Below are positions 10,225-18,720 of a stretch of DNA of 29,395 bases, piece after piece. The stretch's first letter is position 1, and each line of letters begins with the position of its first letter. Where the stretch lies: assembly GCA_009103225.1 (NCBI GenBank), contig RHPI01000733.1:176160-205554 (forward strand), in the 5' to 3' direction. Both the position numbers and the translations under genes were made by a program. The notes under the pieces were generated by a model. It had not been told where the DNA came from and searched no databases. It saw only the letters and a program-made list of their open reading frames with translations. The stretch comes from Chlorokybus atmophyticus (taxonomy: Eukaryota; Streptophyta; Chlorokybophyceae; Chlorokybales; Chlorokybaceae).

Positions 10225-10479
10225 GCATCACCGCGGAACTATTTGGAGGAATATGTAGTGGCCTCGCCGCTGTCCTTTACACTGGCGCGACGGTCACCAA
10301 GTAATTCTACTACTGTGACCCTGGTCCACATGCACAGATTGCCCTGGGCCACCACCTGTGCCACCTATAGATATGCTACCCGCTGCGACTGCCGCTGTTG
10401 GCATGACAAGGCAGTTTGAAGGCACTGCTAAAGGACATCCGTTTAAACACTAAGGATCACCTCCTGGCGGTGGGCAACA
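10225..10479 (+). pseudogene. C5-cytosine DNA methyltransferase, N-terminal half (motifs I to just before IV)
   Basis: Translation from 10225 gives GITAELFGGICSGLAAVL, which matches motif I (the S-adenosylmethionine-binding loop, LFxGIxxGL). It is followed by FYYCD at the motif II position and, after a one-step frameshift near 10321-10325, PHAQIALGHHL. The last codons (LLKDIRLNTKDHLLAVG) lead straight into the second half at 15534 once the copia insertion and its 5-bp duplication are discounted. In-frame stops lie at 10303 (TAA), 10368 (TAG) and 10404 (TGA). The enzyme would transfer a methyl group from S-adenosylmethionine to C5 of cytosine in DNA. The copy is inactive. Confidence 0.75.
10475..10479 (+). 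repeat. Target-site duplication (left) of the copia insertion
   Basis: CAACA directly before the left LTR terminus TGTTGAGAAG. The same 5 bases follow the right LTR at 15534-15538. Confidence 0.95.
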
Positions 10480-10881
10480 TGTTGAGAAGCAAGCATGCAA
10501 GTGAAGAGGGCAAGCAATGACACACAGGAGAAGGCAACACACTTCCCAATTTATTACCAACAAACTGCGGGGTTATATACCCGCCAGTTAGTACACAGTT
10601 TGTACACACTGCTGGTCTAAACGCAACAGCGTCCGATCTACTGAACCGAATCCTACGCTGTAAGATGTGACACGTAGCTAACTTGACAAGCTTTCCAACA
10701 AGCTATGCCACGTCCCAAATGACTGAGTATTCTAGGAGATATGACGATTCTCCTAGAACCCTTCTCTGCAGTCCGCGCCAGGACCTTTATGTCCGGAGTC
10801 TTCGAGGTCCTCCCATCGAGGTCCCTTCTCTTCTCTCTTGTATGCAGGGCAGGCTGACCGGATGTAGGAATATCTTCAACA
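10480..10881 (-). repeat. 3' LTR of the complete copia element
   Basis: 402 bp, TGTTGAGAAGC to TCTTCAACA on the plus strand. Read on the minus strand it has a TATATAA box (10579-10573) and, about 20 bases further, AATAAA (10555-10550), a normal layout for LTR promoter and polyadenylation signals. It differs from the other LTR at four positions, one of them the third terminal base (TGT here, TGG in the 5' LTR). Confidence 0.95.
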
Positions 10882-10890
10882 CTCCCACGC
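10882..10890 (-). other. Polypurine tract of the copia element
   Basis: GCGTGGGAG on the minus strand, directly before the 3' LTR (TGTTGAAG). It primes plus-strand DNA synthesis. The copia fragment at 956-965 has the same sequence, CGCGTGGGAG, before its LTR. Confidence 0.75.
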
Positions 10891-10926
10891 GGGCAGCTTG
10901 GCCTCCAACGCTTGGTCTTCTTTCAA

Positions 10927-13900
10927 CTAAGCACATATGCCGAGTCCCTTGCAACATGCCTTGAACTTCAGCGGTGACAGTGGCTTCGTCATGAAGTCTG
11001 CGAGCATGTCTTCCGTATTGCAATATTGGAACTCAACCTCCTTGCGTGTGACTCTGTCTCGCACAAAGTGATGCATGACATCAATGTGCTTTGTCCTTGT
11101 CGAGGCGATGGGGTGCTTCAGCAACTTAATGGCGCCTTGGTTGTCGCAGTTGATCGTGATGCACGCCATCGGTTGCTCCAGATCTGCCATCAGCTTGCGA
11201 AGCCATAACCCCTCCTTCACTGCAGCCGATGCTGCCATGTACTCCGCTTCCGAAGTAGATGCAGCTGTTGTGGGTTGCAGCCTACTGTTCCAGCTCACCA
11301 CGCCTCCATTCAACTTGAAGACGTACGCCGTGGTGGACCTCCTGCTATCGAGGTCACCTGCAAAGTCTGCGTCGCAATAGCCCTCCATCTCTGTGCTTCC
11401 GCAACCAAACTTGATGCCAACACTTGCGCTTCCAGCCACGTAGCGCAATACTCCCTTCGCTGCACGCCAGTGCTCCATGCTTGGTGCAGACATGTAGCGC
11501 GCAAGCACTCCAACTGCATGTGCGATGTCGGGTCTTGTGCACACTGCTAGGTAGAGCATACTCCCAACAAGCTCACCATAGGGATACTGAGCCTTGTCGA
11601 GTACTTCCTCATCTTTCGCTTTGACGAGGTTGGTGCCGAGTGCCAATGGAGTAGACTTGGTCTTTGCTTCATTGAGTCCGAAATTGGTGACAAGTTGCTT
11701 TACCATCTGCTCTTGACTGATCTTGATTGTGCATGCTGCTCTGTCACGCTCTATCACCATGCCAAGAAATAACTTGACCTCTCCAAGGTCGCGTACTGCG
11801 AATGCTTGCTGCAATCCGTGCTTCGTTTCCTTCAGGTCTTCAACTTGCTTGGCCGTGACGATGATGTCGTCCACATACACGAGCAAGTAAACCTTCTTCT
11901 CTTCATGGATGAAGAGCCCCGGATCCGCTGAGGATGCTTTGTAGCCGAGTTTCTCCAACTCTTTCGTGAGGCGAATGTGCCACACACGTGGTGCTTGTCG
12001 CAGCCCATACAAAGCCTTGATCAACTTGCAAGCCATGCCTGGCTCCCCTTCTGCGTAGCCTGGTGGTTGCTTGGTGTAGATCTCTTCCTCCAGCTCTCCG
12101 TAAAGGAAAGCAGTCTTCACATCAAGGTGGTGACACTCGAGGTCTTCAGCAGCAACCATGGCGATTAATGTGCGGAAGGTTGCATGCTTACTTGCAGGTG
12201 CAAATACTTCATTGAAATCCACACCTTCTTGTTGCAAAAATCCCTTTGCCACCAACCTTGCCTTGTAGCGCTCGATGTTGCCTTGACCATCACGCTTCAC
12301 CTTGAACACCCACTTGACCGGAATGGGCTTCACACCTTGCGGGGGCTTCTCCAACACCCATGTGTTGTTGGCATGGAGTGATGCAATCTCATCATCCATA
12401 GCTCGCTGCCATTGTTCTGCATCTGGTGCTCGCAATGCCTCCTCGTAGGTGCTTGGTTCTTCACTCTCGTCATTGTGCACACTAGCGATGTGTGCCTTGT
12501 AGAAGTCAGGTGCTTGTCTTTCCCTCACTGGGTAGCGTCGAGCTTGCTCCTGCTGCTTCTGCTTCTCGCCTGCTACAGATGAGCCCTGCTCTTTATTGAT
12601 GACTGATGCCTCGCCTTCAACCTCTTCTCTGCTTGAAAGCTCTTCAGGTTGTGCTTTGTCATCTTCATCTTGAGGGTAGAAACCTTCTTCAGCTTCAACT
12701 TGTGATGAGCCTTCGTGGAACACGACTTCTCTGCTCACCACAATCTTGCGCGTGTCCTCCAGTAGGACCTTGTACGCCTTTGAGCCTGGTTCGTAGCCAA
12801 CGAAGATGCCCTTCTTGCTGACCGGCTCCAACTTGTGTCGCAATTGACTTGGCACAAGTGCATATGCCACACATCCGAACACACGCATGCCACTCACATC
12901 TGGCGCTTCACCGTAAAAGAGCTCCCACGGAGTCTTTTGCTCAGAGCTTATCGGTGAACGGTTGCGGATGTAGTTGGCAGTGAGAACGGCCTCTTTCCAC
13001 AGACTGTCCTCCAACTTGGTGTCATTGAGCATGGCTCGAACACGCTCCAACAACGTTCGGTTGAGACGTTCAGCTGCTCCATTCTGCTGCGGAGTGTATG
13101 GTGCTGTTGTCTCATGCCGTATGCCTTTGCTGGCGAAGAACTCTTTGAGCTGGGCGTTGATGTACTCCCCTCCTCGATCACTTCTCATTGCTTTCATCTT
13201 CTTGCCCGATTGAATCTCAAGCAATGCAATGACTGTACGCACAGCTCCAGCGACTTCTGACTTTTGAATCAAAGGGAAGACGATGGAAAGCTTGCTGTAG
13301 TCGTCGAGGAATGTTGCAAAGTACCTTACCCCTCCTTTCGCCACAATGCGCATAGGCCCGCAAACGTCCATGTGCACAAGCTCGCAGGGATGTTTGCTAC
13401 TTGAAGAAGATGATGAGAACGGCATGCGATGCTGCTTGGCCAACACACAGGGTTCACAGAGCGTAGTTGAAGACGCTTGAAAATCTTCCTTGCTCCCAGT
13501 AATGCCCTTCACCATGTCTTCAGCGACCAGGCGTGTGAGGTTGCTGTAGCCCAAATGCCCGAACCTTCGATGCCAAAGCTCAGCCGTCTCCTTCTCCTTC
13601 ACAATCATGGCCTTGCTGCCATGAGTCTGCTCCACAATGTAGAGCCCTCCTCGTTGGGTGCCGACCATGTACTCGACCCCATCCATGCGTACGGAGCAGC
13701 GTCCCTCCCGGATCACTATCTCAGCTCCCACGCGCTCAGCAACTCTCACAGAAAACAAGCTTGCAGCAGCTCCAGGTACGTGCAATACTTCACGCAGTAC
13801 CACCTCTCTCTCACCATCACCAATCTTGCATTGAAGCCTCACTTCACCAACTCCTATTGCTTCCAACTCGTGACCACTAAAGCCTTCCACCTTCCTTGTG

Positions 13901-14808
13901 GTTGACATCTTCCTGTAGTTCTCCATCACCTCCTTGTGCGGTGTGAGATGCTGGTCACAGCCTGAGTCAATTGCCCATGAAGTTGTATCAAACTTCCTTG
14001 AGGCAGTAAATGCAACACCCTTTTCTTTGCGTTGAGCGTTGCTACTGGTGCCTGCTTCAGATTGCTCTCGTTGGCGCTTACGACAATCCTTTGAGATATG
14101 TCCTTTAATACCACAATAGTGGCATGTGAGATTCTTGAACTTTGAGTTGCTGCCTTTCGCCTTGTTCTTGTCTTCATAGTTGCTTAATTTCTTGTATTTG
14201 TCTCGTGTGTAGAAGGCCACAGAGTCCGCTTGCTCTTCCTTCTTTGAGACGCGTTGCTCCACAGTGAGCAACTTGGGTAGCACATCGTCTAGGGTTAGCT
14301 CCGATGACGATGTCTCGAGCAGAGTAGCGACAACTTCGTACTCTAATGGCAGTCCTGCAACAATCGCCAATACGACCTCCGTCTCTTCCATCTTGTGGCC
14401 GACGTTGATGAGGTCCGCCCACAGCTCTCTCGCACGTGCAACATACTTTGTGACCGGCTCGGCCGTCTCTTTATGAAGCGCGCTTAGCTGCTTGCGTAAT
14501 TGTATCTTTCTGGCGTTGTTCTTGGCTTGAAATACGGCTGCAAGCTTCTCCCAAGCTTGTCTGCCATCTTCACATGCTGTGAGCATGGGAAAGTGATGTG
14601 GCTTGCAGTTAAGCACCATCAAGGAATGTGCTTCAACTGAGTGTTCAAGCCAAATGCTTTCTTCTCCTGCTCTTGGTGCAGATGCCTTCGGGTCAACATA
14701 CTTCCACATCTTCTTGTGGATCAGTAGTGCCTTCATCTCTACACACCAAGTGCTGTAATTGTTTGTGTCCAGCTTTGTGATCAGCCCCTTATCGTAGCTT
14801 GCCTCCAT
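10927..14808 (-). CDS. Copia gag-pol polyprotein, intact, 1293 residues
   Basis: A single frame holds all copia domains in order. An N-terminal gag region (NYSTWCVEMKALL) is followed by a CCHC knuckle CHYCGIKGHISKDC at 229-242 and an aspartic protease with DSGC at 281-284. Next is a GAG-pre-integrase zinc region (HRRFGHLG near 413, CEPC at 451-454). Integrase has the D,D35E triad at D481, D544 and E580. Reverse transcriptase has YVDD at 978-981. RNase H has D1146, E1187 and D1222 and ends LADFMTKPL. Integrase lying before RT defines Ty1/copia. A run of serines (465-472) separates the zinc region from the integrase core. One product is presumably cut by its own protease. Stop is TAG. The ATG at 14808 is followed by the usual copia start (MEASYDKGLITKLDTNNYS). 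Confidence 0.97.
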   Translation of the reverse strand: MEASYDKGLITKLDTNNYSTWCVEMKALLIHKKMWKYVDPKASAPRAGEESIWLEHSVEAHSLMVLNCKPHHFPMLTACEDGRQAWEKLAAVFQAKNNARKIQLRKQLSALHKETAEPVTKYVARARELWADLINVGHKMEETEVVLAIVAGLPLEYEVVATLLETSSSELTLDDVLPKLLTVEQRVSKKEEQADSVAFYTRDKYKKLSNYEDKNKAKGSNSKFKNLTCHYCGIKGHISKDCRKRQREQSEAGTSSNAQRKEKGVAFTASRKFDTTSWAIDSGCDQHLTPHKEVMENYRKMSTTRKVEGFSGHELEAIGVGEVRLQCKIGDGEREVVLREVLHVPGAAASLFSVRVAERVGAEIVIREGRCSVRMDGVEYMVGTQRGGLYIVEQTHGSKAMIVKEKETAELWHRRFGHLGYSNLTRLVAEDMVKGITGSKEDFQASSTTLCEPCVLAKQHRMPFSSSSSSSKHPCELVHMDVCGPMRIVAKGGVRYFATFLDDYSKLSIVFPLIQKSEVAGAVRTVIALLEIQSGKKMKAMRSDRGGEYINAQLKEFFASKGIRHETTAPYTPQQNGAAERLNRTLLERVRAMLNDTKLEDSLWKEAVLTANYIRNRSPISSEQKTPWELFYGEAPDVSGMRVFGCVAYALVPSQLRHKLEPVSKKGIFVGYEPGSKAYKVLLEDTRKIVVSREVVFHEGSSQVEAEEGFYPQDEDDKAQPEELSSREEVEGEASVINKEQGSSVAGEKQKQQEQARRYPVRERQAPDFYKAHIASVHNDESEEPSTYEEALRAPDAEQWQRAMDDEIASLHANNTWVLEKPPQGVKPIPVKWVFKVKRDGQGNIERYKARLVAKGFLQQEGVDFNEVFAPASKHATFRTLIAMVAAEDLECHHLDVKTAFLYGELEEEIYTKQPPGYAEGEPGMACKLIKALYGLRQAPRVWHIRLTKELEKLGYKASSADPGLFIHEEKKVYLLVYVDDIIVTAKQVEDLKETKHGLQQAFAVRDLGEVKLFLGMVIERDRAACTIKISQEQMVKQLVTNFGLNEAKTKSTPLALGTNLVKAKDEEVLDKAQYPYGELVGSMLYLAVCTRPDIAHAVGVLARYMSAPSMEHWRAAKGVLRYVAGSASVGIKFGCGSTEMEGYCDADFAGDLDSRRSTTAYVFKLNGGVVSWNSRLQPTTAASTSEAEYMAASAAVKEGLWLRKLMADLEQPMACITINCDNQGAIKLLKHPIASTRTKHIDVMHHFVRDRVTRKEVEFQYCNTEDMLADFMTKPLSPLKFKACCKGLGICA

Positions 14809-14869
14809 CTTTGCCGCGCCTGCTTTCTTCTTGCAGTTAGCACTTGAGACTTGCTTTGATAATCTTCAC

Positions 14870-15060
14870 GTGTTGTGACTTGAGTGACTTTGTTGACTTC
14901 AGTAACTTTAATCAACACTTCACTTTTGAGTGACTTCAATGACTTCGGTCTTGAATGTCTTCGGTCTTCACTTCACTCTTCAACGCCTTCAGTCTTGAGT
15001 GACTTCGGTCTTCTTTTCACTCTTCAATCTTGAGTGACTTCGATCTTCACTTCAATGCAC
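14870..15060 (-). repeat. Degenerate short repeats in the copia 5' leader
   Basis: Between the primer-binding site and the start codon the plus strand repeats variants of GAGTGACTTCGGTCTTC and CACTTCACTCTTCAA five or more times, unevenly spaced. On the RNA strand this is a purine-rich repeated leader of about 300 nt. A packaging or translation role is only a guess. Confidence 0.6.
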
Positions 15061-15117
15061 TTTGTCACTTTTCTTCACTTCGCTTTCTTTCTCTTTCTCA
15101 CACTTTTCACGCGTAGT

Positions 15118-15131
15118 GTGGGCCCATAACC
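15118..15131 (-). other. Primer-binding site complementary to the anticodon arm of initiator tRNA-Met
   Basis: On the minus strand GGTTATGGGCCCAC follows the 5' LTR with no gap. Its complement, GTGGGCCCATAACC, is the anticodon stem-loop sequence of eukaryotic initiator tRNA-Met (CAU anticodon). It is not the tRNA 3' end (which would give a PBS of the type TGGTATCAGAGC). Drosophila copia uses the same internal, half-tRNA priming mode. The exact match here makes it the likely primer. Confidence 0.85.
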
Positions 15132-15533
15132 TGGTGAGAAGCAAGCATGCAAGTGAAGAGGGCAAGCAATGACACACAGGAGAAGGCAACACACTTCCCA
15201 ATTTATTACCAACAAACTGCGGGGTTATATACCCGCCAGTTTGTACACAGTTTGTACACACTGCTGGTCTAAACGCAACAGCGTCCGATCTACTGAACCG
15301 AATCCTACGTTGTAAGATGTGACACGTAGCTAACTTGACAAGCTTTCCAACAAGCTATGCCACGTCCCAAATGACTGAGTATTCTAGGAGATATGACGAT
15401 TCTCCTAGGACCCTTCTCTGCAGTCCGCGCCAGGACCTTTATGTCCGGAGTCTTCGAGGTCCTCCCATCGAGGTCCCTTCTCTTCTCTCTTGTATGCAGG
15501 GCAGGCTGACCGGATGTAGGAATATCTTCAACA
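15132..15533 (-). repeat. 5' LTR of the complete copia element
   Basis: 402 bp, aligned end to end with 10480-10881 with four differences: the third base, one A/T near the middle, one C/T, one A/G. It contains the same TATA box and AATAAA on the minus strand and would drive transcription of the element leftward. Confidence 0.95.
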
Positions 15534-15538
15534 CAACA
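15534..15538 (+). repeat. Target-site duplication (right) of the copia insertion
   Basis: CAACA directly after the right LTR, identical to 10475-10479. Confidence 0.95.
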
Positions 15539-16275
15539 TTGTCCTACTGATAGCAGAATGGGAGTGTCAAAGACACTCCAGAGCAGGTAGAGTCGAAGGA
15601 CTCACTGATCCATGCTCGCGACTGTTCAGGGAACTGATGCGTATCATCAAGATCCTGCAAAGCAATTAGCTGACCAGGCTTCCAGGGTACATCATTGAGA
15701 ATGTGCACTCCGAGGACGATAAGCGCCATCACGTGTCCAACAGCTTTCGACAAGTGTGTTCCTTACTGGGACACCCTCTCAAAATCAATGCAGCGCGTCA
15801 TGGCTCCCGTGTTCATCGCGTCCGCGCCAAGTGGACCAACCTTGCTATAGTCGAGGATCTCTTTGCTGCTAAGTCTCTGCACAGAAGTCGTTCACGCAAT
15901 CTCACCGTCGACGCTATCCGAGACACTGGGCGCACAGCACAACCAGTCACCCGACACGATCAGCAGCACTTCTATCAGTGCAACCAGCCTGATCAACCAC
16001 ATCGTGCGCTCCCCACTCTGGTGTCTTACCCAGGATCATACGCCTTCCGCAACCACGGCGCAGTCATGGTGTTGGATTCCAACACAGGCCAACTGGAGGA
16101 ACCCAACGCACGTGAGAGCAAACGTGCCATGGGATTCTCTCCAGGTAGTATCACAGGTACCACGCTGACCGGCAGTCAGCAATGTCATCTATTGGGACGC
16201 GCCATGGACCAGAACAGCATGGTGTGGTTATTGCAAATATGCTTTGCTCTCCAGGACCGCCATGTGTCCTTCTAG
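15534..16275 (+). pseudogene. C5-cytosine DNA methyltransferase, C-terminal half (motifs IV to X)
   Basis: One frame carries motif IV with the catalytic cysteine (EWECQRHSRAG, Cys codon 15565-15567), then DPCSRLFRELMRIIKIL and motif VI YIIENV (15688-15705). It continues with a motif VIII-like block GHPLKINAARHGSRVHRVR...KWTNL (to 15843), which resembles the DNMT3 stretch before its FWGNLP. Last come motif IX (LPTLVSYPGSY, about 16015-16045) and motif X-like ARESKRAMGF...LLGRAMDQN (about 16105-16215). The order I, IV, VI, VIII, IX, X is canonical, not the rearranged order of plant DRM enzymes. The usual PC of motif IV is EC here. One in-frame TAG lies at 15667. It joins 10225-10479 across the copia insertion and sits 300 bp upstream of the RT. 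Assignment is by motif reading only. Confidence 0.75.
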
Positions 16276-16589
16276 GAGCTCGAACACCTGGCGGGGGGGT
16301 GGCCAATTGCGTGCAAGAGACCAAAGCGGCACATACCGCCCATATGGAGGAGCAAACAGCAGTCATTATGGAAGACATCCCAGTAGTCGCCAACGCTACC
16401 TTTTGGTCCCATGGCATTATACCACTGGCTATAGGCCAGACGCGAGAATAACTTGAGGCTCTTCTCAACAAGTGGAGGAGTCAATTCAGCTTCAGCGTGA
16501 AAGAACCGGGCGTTTGGTCAATTTATTAGATGGACATTGAGTTGGTGGACACCAAACTGGTGTTTCGATGATAGTATCGATTCTCCAAG
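16276..16589 (+). other. Linker between methyltransferase and reverse transcriptase of gypsy C
   Basis: This stretch has no recognisable domain. Short plus-strand frames shift at about 16450. The last part (MDIELVDTKLVFR, with stops after it) leads into the RT. It is most likely a degraded polyprotein linker. Confidence 0.4.
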
Positions 16590-17936
16590 TTGCAAGAAGA
16601 CTTGGTGGAGCAGAGGTGCAAGGCTCTGCTAGATGCAGGCCTGATTGAGGAGTCTACATCGGACCTGGCGGCCGCAACCGTCATGCCCCTAAAGAAGGAT
16701 TCAGCAGGCAACTGGACAAACCGGCGTATGTGCGGCGAATACCGCCCCCGCAACAACAAAACCAAGCAAGACAGGTATCCAATGCTTACGGCAGAAGGTA
16801 TATTTAAATGATGTAGGAGACTGTACCGTCTTCAGCGCCCTGGACATGCGCCAAGGGTACAACCAGATTGCCATCAAGGAGGAGGACAAGCACAAGACCT
16901 CCTTTTGGGGCAACCGGCAGCTGTACTAGTGGAAGGTCATGCCCATCGGACTGAAAAATGCTCCCGCCAAGTTCCAGCGCGTTATGGACAAAGCTTTTAA
17001 GGGGCTCGACTTCGCGTGATGCTATATTAATGACATTTTCATCTTCAGCCGCAACAAAGAAGAGCACCTACAGCACATCGAGGAAATGCTGGAGAGACTC
17101 AAGGGGGTGGGGATGACGGTGCACCCCGACAAGTGCACCTTCTTCACTCGCAAGGTACCCTACTTAGGGCACATAATTTCGCCCCACGGTGTGTACGTAC
17201 AGCAGGCGAAGGTGGAGGCCTTGATAGCTATCCCTGCTCCAACGGACCTTACTCGCCTGCGCGCCTTGTTGGGCTTGGCCAACGACTATCGCCAGTTCGT
17301 GAAGGACTTCGCAAAGATCGCGCGACCCCTCAATGAGCTTCTGAAGAAGGAAGTGGAGTTTGCGTGGAAGGAGCCACAGCAGCAGGCGTTTGAGGAGCTA
17401 AGGAGCAGGCTCACCACCGCTCCCATCCTGCAACGCCCTAAGTACAGCAAGCCCTTCATCCTCCACACCGACTGGAGCAAGCTTGGGATGGGGGCTGTGC
17501 TGCACAATGAGAACAAAAAGGATTGAGTGGTGTCGTATGCCAGCCGAAGCAACAATTGCGCTGAGGCCAACTTCAGCAGCTACGAGGGAGAGTGCCTCGA
17601 TACAGTGTGGGCTATCTCCTTCTTCAGACCTTTCCTCTTTGGTCGGCGATTCCAGCCGATCATCAGCCACTCAAGTGGTTGACCAACCAACGTGTGACAG
17701 GGAAACTTGCTCGCTGGGCCCTGTTGTTGCAGGAGTGTGACTTCGAGATCGATCACCGCGCCGGCCTCATCAACCAGGACGCCGATGGCTTCAGTCTCAA
17801 TCCTCATCGCAGTACCAATGATGCAACTGGAGCTCGGCACGAGCTCAAGCTTACAGCAGCAGCTCCCACCGTGGCGGCCATGTTTGCTGTTGCCGCGTTA
17901 CGTTCATGGCGCCAAATCAACACCACCGCCATTTAA
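16590..17936 (+). pseudogene. Gypsy C reverse transcriptase and RNase H (broken)
   Basis: The RT starts with LVEQRCKALLDAGLIEES and RRMCGEYRPRNN (normally CVDYRALN). After a frameshift near 16808 it continues FSALDMRQGYNQIAIKEEDK, VMPIGLKNAPAKFQRVMDKAF and the active site CYINDIFIFS, where YIDD has become YIND, a lost catalytic Asp. Thumb (LGHIISPHGVYVQQAKVEAL) and RNase H (FILHTDWSKLGMGAVL, D retained) follow. Another frameshift near 17590-17660 precedes DHQPLKWL and FEIDHRAGLINQDADG. Stops at about 16927 (TAG), 17018 (TGA) and 17524 (TGA) fall where Arg, Glu or Trp would be usual. It is dead but easily recognisable. Confidence 0.9.
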
Positions 17937-18127
17937 ATGGCAGAGGAGATTCCTGCCCTTGAGTCTATAGGCCCCACAGTGACCACACCCCTAGGGGACG
18001 TCCATGCGGTCGACATTGCAATCAATTGAAGTTGACGACACCGAGCTAGCACCCACTTACACCAGGCAGAACATATGGCTGGATAAGCCATCACTCTCCT
18101 TCCTTTAAAGGACAGCTTCCCCCCGAC

Positions 18128-18720
18128 ATGAGTGCACGAGAGAAAGATCGTGTCAGTCAACGCACCCGCCACTATCGATGGGCGGATGACACGTTGTATC
18201 GCCGCGTCCATGACGAGGACAAGGAGGTGCCGACATCAGCCACACGCAAGGGCATCATCGCTGCCCTGCACACTGAGCTTGGACACTTCGGTGTCAAGCG
18301 TACCGTCAGCCAGGTAATGCGCAATATTGGTGGTATGGGCTGTCCAAACAGGTGAGGGAGTTCGTCAGTCACTGCCAACAGTGTGACATGGTACGCGCCA
18401 GCCTCAACACACGTAGCACCACCTTGCACCCTTTCCCCATCTCCGGTCTTCTCTATCGCTGAGAACTCGACATTTTGAGAGACTTGGCACCCTCGGCACG
18501 GCAACCGTTACATTCTGATTATGATCGAGCACTTCTTCAAATGGGTGGAGCTGGTGCCATTACCCGACAAGAGCAGCAGGGGGGTGTCTCAAGCCTTCCT
18601 CTCCATGGCCTCAGCCGGTTTGGTAGGTGCGCTAAGGTCATCATAGACTAAGGCACTGAGTTCAGAGGGGAGTTCAACAACCTGTTGGACAGATGCACCG
18701 GTAGAAATGGGTTACAGCAA
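18128..18720 (+). pseudogene. Gypsy C integrase, truncated
   Basis: It begins KDRVSQRTRHYRWADDTLYRR and holds the zinc-binding HHCC motif (LHTELGHFGVKR, then HCQQCDM). The core follows in another frame: HGNRYILIMIEHFFKWVELV with the first Asp region changed, and a degraded D-stop-GTEFRGEFNNLL at the second catalytic Asp. Homology ends near 18720. The catalytic Glu, C-terminal domain and LTR are missing. Confidence 0.85.

Larger units (their letters stand above)
10480..15533 (-). mobile_element. Complete, young Ty1/copia retrotransposon
   Basis: All structural parts are present: two 402-bp LTRs differing at four positions (about 1%), perfect CAACA target-site duplications, TGTTG/CAACA termini, a primer-binding site abutting the 5' LTR, a polypurine tract abutting the 3' LTR, and one uninterrupted gag-pol frame. 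Its 5' LTR lies on the right because it is on the minus strand. It sits inside the methyltransferase domain of gypsy element C. The intact frame and near-identical LTRs mean a recent, possibly still active, insertion. Confidence 0.97.
7370..18720 (+). mobile_element. Decayed Ty3/gypsy element carrying a DNA cytosine methyltransferase (element C), split by a copia insertion
   Basis: Plus-strand order: gag with two zinc knuckles (7370-8246), Ala/Thr-rich and coiled-coil-like linker (to about 9800), repeat-bearing linker (to 10224), C5-cytosine methyltransferase (10225-10479 and 15534-16275), reverse transcriptase and RNase H (16590-17936), integrase (18128-18720). All parts share one strand and follow each other as in a polyprotein. 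The copia element at 10480-15533 interrupts it. Stops and frameshifts occur throughout, the integrase is cut off after its second catalytic motif, and no LTR was found at either end. The left border near 7340-7370 is a guess. No retroviral-type protease (D[ST]G) was recognised. Confidence 0.75.

Noticed and set aside
10320-10480. Plant DRM-type methyltransferase
   Set aside because: DRM enzymes have rearranged motif order (VI, IX, X before I). Here motif I precedes IV, VI, VIII, IX and X, although the motif VIII block resembles DNMT3.
10927-14808. Plus-strand open frames of 60-142 codons across the copia element
   Set aside because: They are antisense shadows of the 1293-residue gag-pol frame and match no family.
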